This document shows positions 26,424 to 34,243 of a stretch of DNA of 49,848 nt, in pieces; within the stretch, counting starts at the first letter, position 1, and each line of letters opens with the position of its first letter. This stretch comes from Deltaproteobacteria bacterium (lineage in GTDB: Bacteria > Desulfobacterota > GWC2-55-46). Under the pieces are notes generated by a model. That model searched no databases. It saw nothing but the letters and a program-made list of their open reading frames with translations, and had not been told where the DNA came from. Location of the stretch: contig JACRET010000014.1 of the NCBI GenBank assembly GCA_016218105.1, positions 1-49,848 of the forward strand. The letters are read 5' to 3'. A program made the translations under genes and the position numbers.

Positions 26424-26475
26424 AAAAAAACCTCCGCTTATTCTTATATTTTACCATATATAAGAACAGGCGGAG
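26424..26475 (-). terminator. Terminator hairpin that also contains the msrA ribosome site
   Basis: On the minus strand, CTCCGC (26475-26470) and TTCTTATAT (26466-26458) pair with ATATAAGAA (26449-26441) and GCGGAG (26437-26432): 15 pairs with one 3x3 internal loop. A run of seven T follows, then the msrA ATG. It can end the SemiSWEET transcript, and it covers the GGAG of msrA. Confidence 0.8.
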
Positions 26476-26477
26476 CG

Positions 26478-26732
26478 CTATCTATAGATTATCTTCAGGA
26501 CAAGGATGATCGAGACGAGGACAAACGACACTATATTAGCGGCTATAACAGGGATGGAGTTTATAAAAAACCCGTATACTATCCAGACGAGTATACCTGT
26601 ATTGAGGATGAGGAACATCCACAAGGAGACATCCTTCGCCGACCTGGTTCTTATGGTCTTTATTACCTGCGGGAAAAAAGAGACGGTGGTAAGCGTGCCG
26701 CCTATCAACCCTAAGATCGTTACAGAGTCCAT
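26478..26732 (-). CDS. SemiSWEET sugar transporter (PQ-loop/MtN3 family)
   Basis: An 84-aa protein with three membrane helices, the half-size bacterial form that dimerises to pass sugars. The PQ motif is present in TTVSFFPQVIKTIRTRSAKD, followed by SLWMFLILNTGILVWIVYG with the conserved Asn. The start at 26732 (MDSVTILG) is preferred because the extra 20 residues of a longer frame are hydrophilic and not family-like. The substrate cannot be told. msrA follows 54 bases later on the same strand. Confidence 0.87.
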   Translation of the reverse strand: MDSVTILGLIGGTLTTVSFFPQVIKTIRTRSAKDVSLWMFLILNTGILVWIVYGFFINSIPVIAANIVSFVLVSIILVLKIIYR

Positions 26733-26854
26733 GAAAAATTCTTTCCATCGCCGGGGCAGCTGCCCGGCCCTTAGATTCAATACAGCCATCAATTAAGCAT
26801 ATTATAACAGAATTTGAAACAGTTTTCGCTCACCCTCTCCCTGCCCTCGCCTGT

Positions 26855-26882
26855 TTGACATCCGGTATTATTACTATAGAAT
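26855..26882 (+). promoter_or_regulatory. Sigma-70 promoter giving a leaderless message
   Basis: TTGACA, a 16-base spacer, then TAGAAT ending at 26882. The A of the ATG is seven bases further on, at 26889, where transcription should begin. There is no ribosome site between. Confidence 0.75.
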
Positions 26883-26888
26883 TTAAAA

Positions 26889-27356
26889 ATGGACATCCCG
26901 GCAAAAAACATGGGACGAAAGACGATCCTCCTGGTGGAAGACAACGCCGGCGCGGTACAGCTTTCGCTTATAGCTTTCAAGGAAAGCGCCGTGCCATGCA
27001 ACGTAGTGGTAATGCTTGACGGCGTTGAGGCGTTGGATTATATCTTCGCCGGCGGGAAGTACAGGGATAAGCAGCGCGCGATGCCGGAGGTCATACTCCT
27101 CGATCTCAAGCTCCCGGGGATGTCCGGCCATGAGGTCTTAAAGAAGATACGGGAAGCGCATAGCACCCGGCTGATACCCATCATCATCTTTTCTGTCTCG
27201 AATGAGGAGACCGACAGAAAGATATGTTATGAGCTCGGCGCGAACAGCTATATAAAAAAGCCGGTGGATTTCGAAAAATACATCGAAATCGTTCGAATGC
27301 TGGGTAATTACTGGCTTAAGCTGAACGAACCCCCTCCAAGAACGGCACAGGGTTAG
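26889..27356 (+). CDS. Single-domain response regulator (Rcp1-like)
   Basis: A 155-aa receiver without output domain. Acidic pocket in ILLVEDNAG, phospho-Asp D72 in ILLDLKLPGMSG, Thr/Ser switch in IIIFSVSNEE, and Lys in YIKKPVDFEKY. The longer alpha4 region resembles the Rcp1 group that partners phytochrome-like and hybrid kinases. It may relay phosphate from the PAS kinase 1 kb upstream, but the two are separated by minus-strand genes. Its message appears leaderless. Confidence 0.9.
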   Translation: MDIPAKNMGRKTILLVEDNAGAVQLSLIAFKESAVPCNVVVMLDGVEALDYIFAGGKYRDKQRAMPEVILLDLKLPGMSGHEVLKKIREAHSTRLIPIIIFSVSNEETDRKICYELGANSYIKKPVDFEKYIEIVRMLGNYWLKLNEPPPRTAQG

Positions 27357-27386
27357 GCTCTAAAAAAACAGGCCTGTGTATTAAGG

Positions 27387-27707
27387 TTATTGCTGAACAG
27401 GCGATTCCCGTTTAGGCTGCCTGCACTCAAAAGGGCCCGCATACGGAGAATCCTCCATCGATACGATCCTTTCCTCCAGGCCCCTTACATACCGGTTCCT
27501 TTCATGCACCTCGATCCTGTAAATCCTGAGCTCTTCCATCCCCTCAAGGTTCTCCTGCTGTCTGTCCCGAAGCTGGGATTTCTCCTTATTCGCGAGCATC
27601 AGCTCATTCTGGAGCCTTGCTATCTCCTTTTCACCGGATATCTTTGTCAAAAAAACTGAAAAGAACAGGAAAACCGGTATTGCTACGGCCGCTATACCCG
27701 CGAACAT
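27387..27707 (-). CDS. Small membrane-anchored coiled-coil protein, unknown
   Basis: A 106-aa protein with one N-terminal helix (MFAGIAAVAIPVFLFFSVFL), then a charged coiled coil (EKEIARLQNELMLANKEKSQ; ENLEGMEELRIYRIEVHERN). The overall shape recalls FtsL/FtsB or LapA-like proteins, but no family can be assigned. The ATG at 27707 has GGAGG five bases upstream; a GTG two codons earlier is possible. It stands alone on the minus strand, in convergent orientation with the response regulator. Confidence 0.6.
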   Translation of the reverse strand: MFAGIAAVAIPVFLFFSVFLTKISGEKEIARLQNELMLANKEKSQLRDRQQENLEGMEELRIYRIEVHERNRYVRGLEERIVSMEDSPYAGPFECRQPKRESPVQQ

Positions 27708-27713
27708 GCGCAC

Positions 27714-28004
27714 CTCCGCTTTGTTCCGGATAGTAAGAGCAAATACAGTGCCATCGGCCTCTGCTGCAAAAGACCCTTTTTATCTATGTTTTTAGCGTGG
27801 TGGTTTAAAGTGAAAAAGCGGGATTGTAAATTTTTTTTACGAGAATAACGGAAGGCCTGAGCAAAAAAGAAGAAATCCCCTTTCAAACCGGAGGCTTATC
27901 TTTTTTTGCGGATATGTTAAAGGATTTGCTGCGATGTAAACTTTTTTTGCGCGTGTCTCTCTGCATTTTCGCTTAAAAGAGAGCTATGACGGGTCAGCAG
28001 CCTG
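27714..28004. other. Gap of 291 bases, AT-rich
   Basis: It holds three T/A-rich tracts (around 27829, 27910 and 27943), two of them after TGTAAA or TGTAAAC. No gene, terminator or clear promoter is seen. A fragment resembling a MITE end, CAGCAGCCTGTTA, lies near 28000. Confidence 0.5.
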
Positions 28005-28364
28005 TTAGAACAGTTCAGCGTACTTCGAAAATTTTTCCTTAAGCTCCAACAGGCTGAGCCCTTCCACCTTCACCCTCTTGTCCCTTGATTTAAGGCCTGA
28101 GTCGATGGTAAACGAGCTTTTCTTTGTCTTGAGGATGTCTGAAAGGAATCCGATAAGGGCCCTGTTGGCCTCGCCCTCCACGGGAGGAGATGTGAGCCGT
28201 ACCTTTAAAGCAGAATCTTTTATCCCGTCGATGGTGTTTTTGGAGGCCCTTGGCTGGAGCCGTATCCTGATGTAGACCCCTTTTGGGGTCTCTTCGATGA
28301 AGCTGAGGCTACTTGGAGAAGAATTTGAGTTTTTCCGATTCACTATCGGCCTTTCTCGATTCAT
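28005..28364 (-). CDS. yggU: DUF167/YggU family protein
   Basis: A small basic alpha/beta protein of unknown function, up to 119 aa. The family core is GVYIRIRLQPRASKNTI, LKVRLTSPPVEGEANRAL and IGFLSDILKTKKSSF. The first 24 residues from the ATG are not part of the fold and overlap the end of divIVA by 56 bases. A GTG at 28343 with AAAGG upstream would give a shorter, more typical protein. It is the last gene of the yggS-proC-yggT-divIVA-yggU run. Confidence 0.88.
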   Translation of the reverse strand: MNRERPIVNRKNSNSSPSSLSFIEETPKGVYIRIRLQPRASKNTIDGIKDSALKVRLTSPPVEGEANRALIGFLSDILKTKKSSFTIDSGLKSRDKRVKVEGLSLLELKEKFSKYAELF

Positions 28365-28806
28365 CCTCTTCCATAATGAGCTTGGCGGAATGGTAATTGA
28401 TGAGGGCCTTTATCGATGTCTCGATCTCAAGCCTTTGCTGCCTCAGCCTGAATGTCTCTTCCTGCAGATGTGTGGAGCGGGACTGCGCCTGCCTTATTAT
28501 TTCCTCCGCCTGAAGCCGCGCTTCGGCGAGCAGCAGCTCAGTCTCTTTTTTGGTGGCATGCTTAAGATCCTCTACCATCTTCTGCGCGGTCGTCAGGGTG
28601 TCCCTCAGCATACGTTCATTTGCGATATGCTCATCAAGATTTTCCTGGGCGTTTCTAAGCTTGTCGGAGAGGTTCATTATCTCCCTTGAGGCTTCCTCCA
28701 ACGCCGTGGCGGCCTGCTCCCTCAGGTTCTCAACATCCTGGATGTCATATCCCCTGAAGCCTTTCTTAAGCTGGTAGCCCTTGATTTCATGCGAGGTCAT
28801 CCTCAT
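28309..28806 (-). CDS. divIVA: DivIVA-domain protein
   Basis: A 165-aa coiled-coil protein of the DivIVA/GpsB type, which binds curved membrane and marks poles or the division site. The N-terminal membrane-binding domain reads MRMTSHEIKGYQLKKGFRGYDIQDVENL (in parts: MTSHEIKGYQLKKGFRGYD). A continuous coiled coil runs from about 25 to 145 (KKETELLLAEARLQAEEI, HLQEETFRLRQQRLEIE). The start overlaps the yggT stop by four bases. This gene in this location is usual at the end of division gene clusters. Confidence 0.9.
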   Translation of the reverse strand: MRMTSHEIKGYQLKKGFRGYDIQDVENLREQAATALEEASREIMNLSDKLRNAQENLDEHIANERMLRDTLTTAQKMVEDLKHATKKETELLLAEARLQAEEIIRQAQSRSTHLQEETFRLRQQRLEIETSIKALINYHSAKLIMEEDESRKADSESEKLKFFSK

Positions 28807-29120
28807 ATGGCCGCTCCCATTTTAAGCCTTATGGCGATATCCATAAGGGATTTTACGATAAACCATTTAAAGAAGTATATCGCAAAGATCGCTATGATGG
28901 GGGAGATGTCCAGCCCTCCCAAAAAAGGTATGAACCGCCTGATCCTGTAAAGTAAAGGCTCCGTGGCCTGATAAAGGAACCTGACGATAGGGTTATACGG
29001 GTCAGGGTTTACCCATGATATGAGCGATCTGGCTATTATTACCCATACATATATGTTAGCGCCCCAGTCTAGTATCTGGGCTATGGCGTTCAGAAGGTTA
29101 GCAAAAACGAACATCCTCAT
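28803..29120 (-). CDS. yggT: YggT family membrane protein
   Basis: A 105-aa protein with one YggT repeat and about three hydrophobic stretches. The signature is IIARSLISWVNPDPYNPIVR (20 residues), then LYQATEPLLYRIRRFIP. It is linked to osmotic tolerance and chloroplast/septum organisation in relatives; the exact role is unknown. It is 82 bases after proC and overlaps divIVA. Confidence 0.92.
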   Translation of the reverse strand: MRMFVFANLLNAIAQILDWGANIYVWVIIARSLISWVNPDPYNPIVRFLYQATEPLLYRIRRFIPFLGGLDISPIIAIFAIYFFKWFIVKSLMDIAIRLKMGAAI

Positions 29121-29202
29121 CTCCTTTATATCAAAACTTGAAAATATTCCGGATGATCACTTCAAACTTTATAAAATAATAAAAGACATCAGAGAGCTTC
29201 GT

Positions 29203-30039
29203 TCACTTCGGGTTTGAAAGCTCTTTTGCGCGCTTAGTGGCGGCCTTCACGGCTTTCTTTACGGCCTCTTTAAAACCGGCCTCCTCAAGTTTTTCGACGC
29301 CCTTCATCGTGGTGCCGCCGGGTGAGGTTACCATCCGCCTTAGCTCAGAGAGGTCTTTCCCGCTCTCAAGGGCCAGCTTCGCGGCTCCGAGGGTCGTCTG
29401 AATGGCAAGGAGTTTCGCGTTCTCTTCCTGGATGCCCAGTTCTACTCCCGCCTCCACAAGCGCCTCCATAAACAAAAAGGCATATGCCGGGCCGCTCCCG
29501 CTAAGTCCCGTGACCGCGTCCAGGAGCGCCTCGTCATCGAGCACTACAACCTTGCCGACGGCCTCGAAAACGGCCCTGGCCAGCTTTATTTCCGCCTTGC
29601 CCGCGCCGATTCCGGCGCATATCCCAACCGCGCCTTCCTGAACGATTGCTGGCGTGTTTGGCATGGCCCTTACAACGGGGAGGAATTTATCCAGACCTCC
29701 GTTTTTAAGCGTATCGAGTATTGTGGTGGTATTTAAGCCCGCGGCCGCGGATATAAGGAGTTTTCCCTCGTTGATATCAGGGGCTATCTCAAGAAGCACT
29801 TCGCGAGCGTCTTGCGGTTTTACCGTTAAAAATATTATATCAGCATTTCTGATGACTTCGTAATTTTTATTGTATACCTTGATCTCATAGGCCTGCGCCA
29901 GATGGGCGAGTCTCGTGGAGACCCTGTCGCTCGCCACTATCTGACCGGGCTTTACACTATTGGAAGCGATCAGCCCCTTTATGAGCGCCTCGGCCAGATT
30001 GCCGGCCCCGAGGAAGCCTATTGTCTTTTTTGTGAGCAT
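29203..30039 (-). CDS. proC: Pyrroline-5-carboxylate reductase
   Basis: Reduces 1-pyrroline-5-carboxylate to proline with NADPH, the last proline step. The protein is 278 aa. The Rossmann start is IGFLGAGNLAEALIKGL, followed by ILFLTVKPQDAREVL-like (IIFLTVKPQDAREVL), VRAMPNTPAIVQEGAVGIC, and the C-terminal LSGSGPAYAFLFMEALVEAG and TSPGGTTMKGVEKLEEAGF. All expected active-site parts are present. It is 55 bases after yggS. Confidence 0.96.
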   Translation of the reverse strand: MLTKKTIGFLGAGNLAEALIKGLIASNSVKPGQIVASDRVSTRLAHLAQAYEIKVYNKNYEVIRNADIIFLTVKPQDAREVLLEIAPDINEGKLLISAAAGLNTTTILDTLKNGGLDKFLPVVRAMPNTPAIVQEGAVGICAGIGAGKAEIKLARAVFEAVGKVVVLDDEALLDAVTGLSGSGPAYAFLFMEALVEAGVELGIQEENAKLLAIQTTLGAAKLALESGKDLSELRRMVTSPGGTTMKGVEKLEEAGFKEAVKKAVKAATKRAKELSNPK

Positions 30040-30094
30040 CTATTCTCTTGCGCACGCATGCCGCATGCTTACATACGCCCGCTGCAATTTAAAG

Positions 30095-30814
30095 TCAGCT
30101 TGCCTTTAACGCCTTCTTGTCCGGCGCTTCTTTCCTTGTCCCGAAGATCGCTGTGCCTATCCTTATAATGGTCGCCCCTTCCTCTATCGCGACCTCGAAG
30201 TCGTTTGACATCCCCATGGAAAGCTCCTTTAAAAATACCCCGGGGATGCGTTCCTTATTTATCCGCTCGGCGAGCCGCCTTAAAGCTACGAAATAAGGCC
30301 GGGACATCTCCGGGGCTTCAAAGAAAGGCGGTATGGTCATGAGGCCCTTGAGCCGCAGGTTCGGGAGGTTGGAAATAGCCCTGGCGAGCTTTACCGCCCC
30401 CTCGGCGTCGACCCCGGTCTTGGTCTTTTCCTTGGCCAGATTTACCTCCAGCATGATATCTACCGGCTCCTGTGCCCTTTTACTGATTACTTCAGCAAGC
30501 TCAAGGCTGTCTATTGATTCTATCACATCGAAAAGGTCTACGGCGAACTTGGCCTTATTTTTCTGCAGGTGGCCGATAAAGTGCCATCTGACGCTTTTAT
30601 CTTTTATCTTTTCGATCTTCTCCTCGGCCTCCTGGATATAGCTCTCTCCAAAAACCCTGGCGCCGCCCGAGATAGCCTCCTTGATCTTTTTCACATCGAC
30701 CGTTTTTGTGACAGCCACGAGCGTCACTTCCATCGGGTCGCGTCCGGCTTTCCTTGCCGCCTTCCTTATCCGGTCAAATACATTGATCAGATTTTCAGAT
30801 ATTGTCCCTGTCAT
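30095..30814 (-). CDS. yggS: YggS/PLPBP pyridoxal-phosphate homeostasis protein
   Basis: A 239-aa single-barrel protein that binds pyridoxal phosphate and balances its pools. The Lys that holds the cofactor is in LVAVTKTVD; other marks are ARVFGESYIQEAEEKI, WHFIGHLQKNK, GLMTIPPFF, and the phosphate-binding ELSMGMSNDFEVAIEEGATIIRIGTAIFG (in parts: LSMGMSNDFEVAI, IRIGTAIFG). It is the first gene of the minus-strand run; its promoter should lie in 30815-31074. Confidence 0.94.
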   Translation of the reverse strand: MTGTISENLINVFDRIRKAARKAGRDPMEVTLVAVTKTVDVKKIKEAISGGARVFGESYIQEAEEKIEKIKDKSVRWHFIGHLQKNKAKFAVDLFDVIESIDSLELAEVISKRAQEPVDIMLEVNLAKEKTKTGVDAEGAVKLARAISNLPNLRLKGLMTIPPFFEAPEMSRPYFVALRRLAERINKERIPGVFLKELSMGMSNDFEVAIEEGATIIRIGTAIFGTRKEAPDKKALKAS

Positions 30815-30906
30815 TAGGAGGCCCGCTAGAGATTTTTTTAAAAAACCGAGAAGAACAATGTCGGATGCAGTGTTCGGAAAAAGGGCAACTATTTAAAAAA
30901 TATAAA

Positions 30907-30924
30907 GAAACCGTCTCAGGTTTC
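30907..30924 (-). terminator. Probable terminator after the SpoIIM-like gene
   Basis: On the minus strand, GAAACC-TGAGAC-GGTTTC is followed by a T-rich stretch (TTTATATTTTTT). A 4-bp hairpin CTAT/ATAG lies just upstream. The stem is short and the T run is broken. Confidence 0.45.
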
Positions 30925-31074
30925 CGGCGACAGGCTACTATCACCCATAGTTAACACCTTATAGCATAAGTAGTCTGCCGCTCCAAGCAAAATTTTTGTT
31001 ATTTTTCATGAACCGGGCGATTTTTTGTTGAAATAAAGACCGAATAGAAGGTTTGAGGTGAGATTCCGCTCCGC

Positions 31075-31719
31075 TCAGTTTATGTTATCGGGCAGTTTTA
31101 ATGGGCCCAGATAATGAAGCCAGGACATCTCCCATATGGCGGCTATGAAAAGTATAATTATAACAAGCAGATAGAGCCTTGCCCCATCCCTCGCCGCCAG
31201 GGAGAACGCCTCTCTCCTTGAGCGTGTGCCTTTTCTGCCCGGCCAGACGACAGAAAGGCCAAGGTCCATGCCTATGGCTGACGAGACGCAGTAAGCCCCG
31301 AATTCGAGCACGAACGTACCGTAAAATACCGTTATAAGCGCGGGGCTTACATCCATATTGTATATAAGTATACCGATGATGAAGCTCCTCCAGACGGCTA
31401 TCAGGTAAGGGAGTACGAATACCACGCCCGTTACCGTTGTGGACAGGAAGGCGCCGAAGATGAGGTTGAAAAAGAATGTGTAGAGTATCTTCAATGCGAG
31501 GTTGTCGGCAAGTATGCCTGTAAGGGGCTTGAGATAAGGCAGGTTCTGTATCTCTTTCAGCTGTTCGGCCCTTAGGAACAGTACCCCGGGGAATTCCTTG
31601 GCGACCATCCATTCCCCGAAGACGAGGAATACCACATGCGTGGCTATAAAAAAGACTATCAGATTTTTCCGCCGCCTTGCCGCGGAGATGGCCTCGCCAA
31701 GCATTACTTTAAGGTTCAT
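31075..31719 (-). CDS. SpoIIM/DUF95-like membrane protein
   Basis: A 214-aa polytopic protein with about five helices. The arrangement, including KILYTFFFNLIFGAFLSTT and TVFYGTFVLEFGAYCVSSAIG, fits the stage II sporulation protein M/DUF95 family, with its conserved N..G and E..A pattern. In non-sporulating bacteria the role is unknown; some members work with RDD or MoxR-linked genes. No such partners are adjacent. Confidence 0.7.
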   Translation of the reverse strand: MNLKVMLGEAISAARRRKNLIVFFIATHVVFLVFGEWMVAKEFPGVLFLRAEQLKEIQNLPYLKPLTGILADNLALKILYTFFFNLIFGAFLSTTVTGVVFVLPYLIAVWRSFIIGILIYNMDVSPALITVFYGTFVLEFGAYCVSSAIGMDLGLSVVWPGRKGTRSRREAFSLAARDGARLYLLVIIILFIAAIWEMSWLHYLGPLKLPDNIN

Positions 31720-31823
31720 TAAAAGAGCCCTTCTGTTTTTTATATGCTGAACGCCGTAAAAGCGTTAAATATATAATAATAGCAGATTTATTTCACCTCT
31801 TTTCTGGAAGGGCATTCTCCTCG

Positions 31824-32681
31824 TTAGAAAAGTATTATCAGGAATACCCCGAGAAGCATGATCGCGCTCCCGAGGAGCCTCTCCCTGATATTGACCTCAT
31901 TGAAAAGGATCTTTCCGTATAGCACGCTAAAAAGCAGGCTCGTCCTCTTGACCGATATCATGTAGGCGACCTGGGTAAGGCTTATGGCTATGAAGTGAGC
32001 GAACATCATCGTGGCGGTGCAAAGGCCTATCGGCAGAAAGGTGGCAGGCTTTGAGAATACCAGACGGAACTTCCCTCGGGCTATCACAAAGGCGGTCAGC
32101 ACCAGGGTCAAGGTGAACGGGTAGAAAAAACCGAAGAAAATGGGGCTGGAGTGAGTGACCGCGACCTTGCCGAGGGTGGCGGTCAAGCTGTAGATCATGG
32201 CAACTCCCACCATAAGGATCGACCCGGGTTCCTTGAGGACAGCCTTTAAAGGCCCGAGAAACCCTGTGCTGGACGCGCTTGCATTCAGCATATACGCGCC
32301 CGCGGCAATGAAAAATATCCCTACGATACCGGCCCTCGAAGGCCATTCCCCAAGAAAGACGAAGGCTATAAGGATAATGAATATGGGGCTGAGCGCCATG
32401 AAAGGGACGGTGAGTGAGAGCGGGGAGAGCTTTATCGCCTTGATGTACATCAGGAGCGCGACAATCTCAAGGGGTACGAGGCCGGCTACCGAAAGCCAGA
32501 AAGTCTTGTCAAGGTCAGGGATGGGGACGAAGATAAAACCCAATGAGAGGAATGGAAGCGCATAGCCTTCCCGTACCCAGACGACTACCAGGCCGTCGGT
32601 ATTCTTTAGAGCCCTTTTACTTAAAGCATCGGCTGTAGAAAGGGATATGGCGGTAAGGAAGGCGAAAGGAAGCCAATACAT
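31824..32681 (-). CDS. EamA/DMT family transporter
   Basis: A 285-aa membrane protein with ten helices in two EamA repeats. The second repeat ends with VAYMISVKRTSLLFSVLYG and NEVNIRERLLGSAIMLLGVFLI. Such proteins export or import small metabolites (amino acids, nucleotides, sugars); the substrate cannot be told. It ends about 100 bases before the SpoIIM-like gene on the same strand, with a possible shared transcript from rsmE. Confidence 0.85.
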   Translation of the reverse strand: MYWLPFAFLTAISLSTADALSKRALKNTDGLVVVWVREGYALPFLSLGFIFVPIPDLDKTFWLSVAGLVPLEIVALLMYIKAIKLSPLSLTVPFMALSPIFIILIAFVFLGEWPSRAGIVGIFFIAAGAYMLNASASSTGFLGPLKAVLKEPGSILMVGVAMIYSLTATLGKVAVTHSSPIFFGFFYPFTLTLVLTAFVIARGKFRLVFSKPATFLPIGLCTATMMFAHFIAISLTQVAYMISVKRTSLLFSVLYGKILFNEVNIRERLLGSAIMLLGVFLIILF

Positions 32682-32746
32682 TCAGTGACCTCTGGCGCGG
32701 GTGCTGATCAGTTTTTTTCATCATTGAAAGCCGCGATATTGAGGGT

Positions 32747-33490
32747 TCAGGCAAGCTCATGCCTGATAAGCCCTACCGAGATGATCGAGGCGGTCTCGGC
32801 CCTCAGGATATTTCTCCCCAGGCTTATCGGGATGAACCCAGCGTCTTCGGCCTTCCGGGCCTCTTCCCCGGTAAATCCGCCCTCCGGGCCTGAGAGTATC
32901 GCGGCCGCTTTAGCCCCCCGGGCCTCTCTTAAGACCTCTTTTATGTGAGGAAGCCCCGTCTTTTCCCAGAGCATGAGTTTCAGCTCCACGCCTTTTACCG
33001 ATGTAAGCGCATCTTCAAACGGCACTGCGGGCGATATCTCAGGTATATCAGGCCTCCTTGACTGCTTCGCGGCCTTCAGGGCAACTTCCTGCCACTTATG
33101 GGACTTCTTTTGAAGGGAGTCGCGCTCTTCGATACTTATCGATCTTTCAGATTTGAACGGGATTATAGAGCCTGCCCCGAGTTCCGTGGCCTTCTGTATT
33201 ATAAGCTCCATCCGCTCTTTTTGAGGCACGGCCTGAAGGAGCGTAATATCGACCTCCTTCTCTTCTAGGCCGATATGCTCAAACACAAGGATGAGCGCGC
33301 CATCTCTTTGGAGGCTGAGTATCCTTGCCCTGAAAAGGGTATGGACAGAATCCCTGACGGTAACCGCCTCACCTATCCTCGGCATCCATCTGGCAAGGCT
33401 CTTGTATGTAAAACCCTCAAGGAGGTACTCATGGCCCGGTACCGCCTTTTCATCAAGTGTTAACCTGCCGTATGATGACATACCCTCCAC
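32747..33490 (-). CDS. rsmE: 16S rRNA m3U1498 methyltransferase
   Basis: Methylates U1498 of 16S rRNA using S-adenosylmethionine. It is a SPOUT knotted methyltransferase of about 244-247 aa. Family marks: LLQAVPQKERMELIIQKATE, LGAGSIIPFKSERS, WQEVALKAAKQSRR, AILSGPEGGFTGEEAR, ISLGRNILRAETA. The start is either GTG 33490 or ATG 33481; a GGAGGG stretch lies between them, so the start is uncertain. Confidence 0.92.
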   Translation of the reverse strand: MEGMSSYGRLTLDEKAVPGHEYLLEGFTYKSLARWMPRIGEAVTVRDSVHTLFRARILSLQRDGALILVFEHIGLEEKEVDITLLQAVPQKERMELIIQKATELGAGSIIPFKSERSISIEERDSLQKKSHKWQEVALKAAKQSRRPDIPEISPAVPFEDALTSVKGVELKLMLWEKTGLPHIKEVLREARGAKAAAILSGPEGGFTGEEARKAEDAGFIPISLGRNILRAETASIISVGLIRHELA

Positions 33491-33635
33491 CTGCCCTCCC
33501 CGTCAGAAATTGCCGTTCATCTCCCGATGCCAAACAAAGGCTTACCGTATTATAGTCTTTTAATGGTTTTTTGCCAGAAGATTGGATGAGGGCAAAACAA
33601 ACTGCTAAAGCGGCGGACGGGCTTTTTCAACCCTG

Positions 33636-34157
33636 CTAGTTCTTGAGGGATTTGAGGAAGTTTGTGAGCATATCGAGTCTTCTCACAAAATTATTGTTTG
33701 AAGGGGCTAGCCTTGAGAGGATCTTTATGGACGCATCCGGATTATATCCAGCCTTTTTGACGAAGAAAACACCGTTTATATCGGCTGATATTTCCTTCAT
33801 CTGGATCGCAGGCACCTCCGGTGAGTTTGTGAATGCCGGGACGCTGTGCATGTAATCTTTTGAAATGACATGGGACGCCTCATGGGCTATAATGAACGCG
33901 ATTTCGTCGTCAGACGCGCAGGCGGATATGAGGCCGCTCGTAAGGATAATAGTCCTGTCAGGCCGCACCCAGGCATTCTTATTCTGGTCGTCGGCAACGA
34001 TTACGGCGCTCTTAAGGCCTGTTACGGGCTCAAGTCTTGCCGCGATTCTGGCTACGCGCGCCCGAAGGCCGTCTTCAGCCCTGGCAGAGACCGCCTGAAG
34101 CATAGACAAGGCGGAAATGACTATTATCAACGTCAGAATTTTTCTCAATTTCTTCAC
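33636..34157 (-). CDS. Small exported M48-type metalloprotease
   Basis: A 173-aa protein with a signal peptide (about 1-27, ending QAVSARA). A minimal M48 domain follows: zinc site HEASH in AFIIAHEASHVISKD and a downstream Glu in MKEISADINGVFFVKKAGY. It lacks the TPR tail of BepA and the membrane helices of HtpX. It likely degrades or chaperones envelope proteins. The start is a GTG with no clear ribosome site, so the N-terminus is tentative. Confidence 0.78.
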   Translation of the reverse strand: MKKLRKILTLIIVISALSMLQAVSARAEDGLRARVARIAARLEPVTGLKSAVIVADDQNKNAWVRPDRTIILTSGLISACASDDEIAFIIAHEASHVISKDYMHSVPAFTNSPEVPAIQMKEISADINGVFFVKKAGYNPDASIKILSRLAPSNNNFVRRLDMLTNFLKSLKN

Positions 34158-34243
34158 TTGGTTGGTTGTTTGGATGTGTATGGGGAGTGGACAGGTTAAA
34201 CCCTGGAGGCAAGCCGAGCATCCAGAGGGATTTTAGCATTTCG

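Noticed and set aside
34140-34243. Cobalamin riboswitch before cobQ
   Set aside because: None of the conserved cobalamin-box sequence is visible in the short gap.
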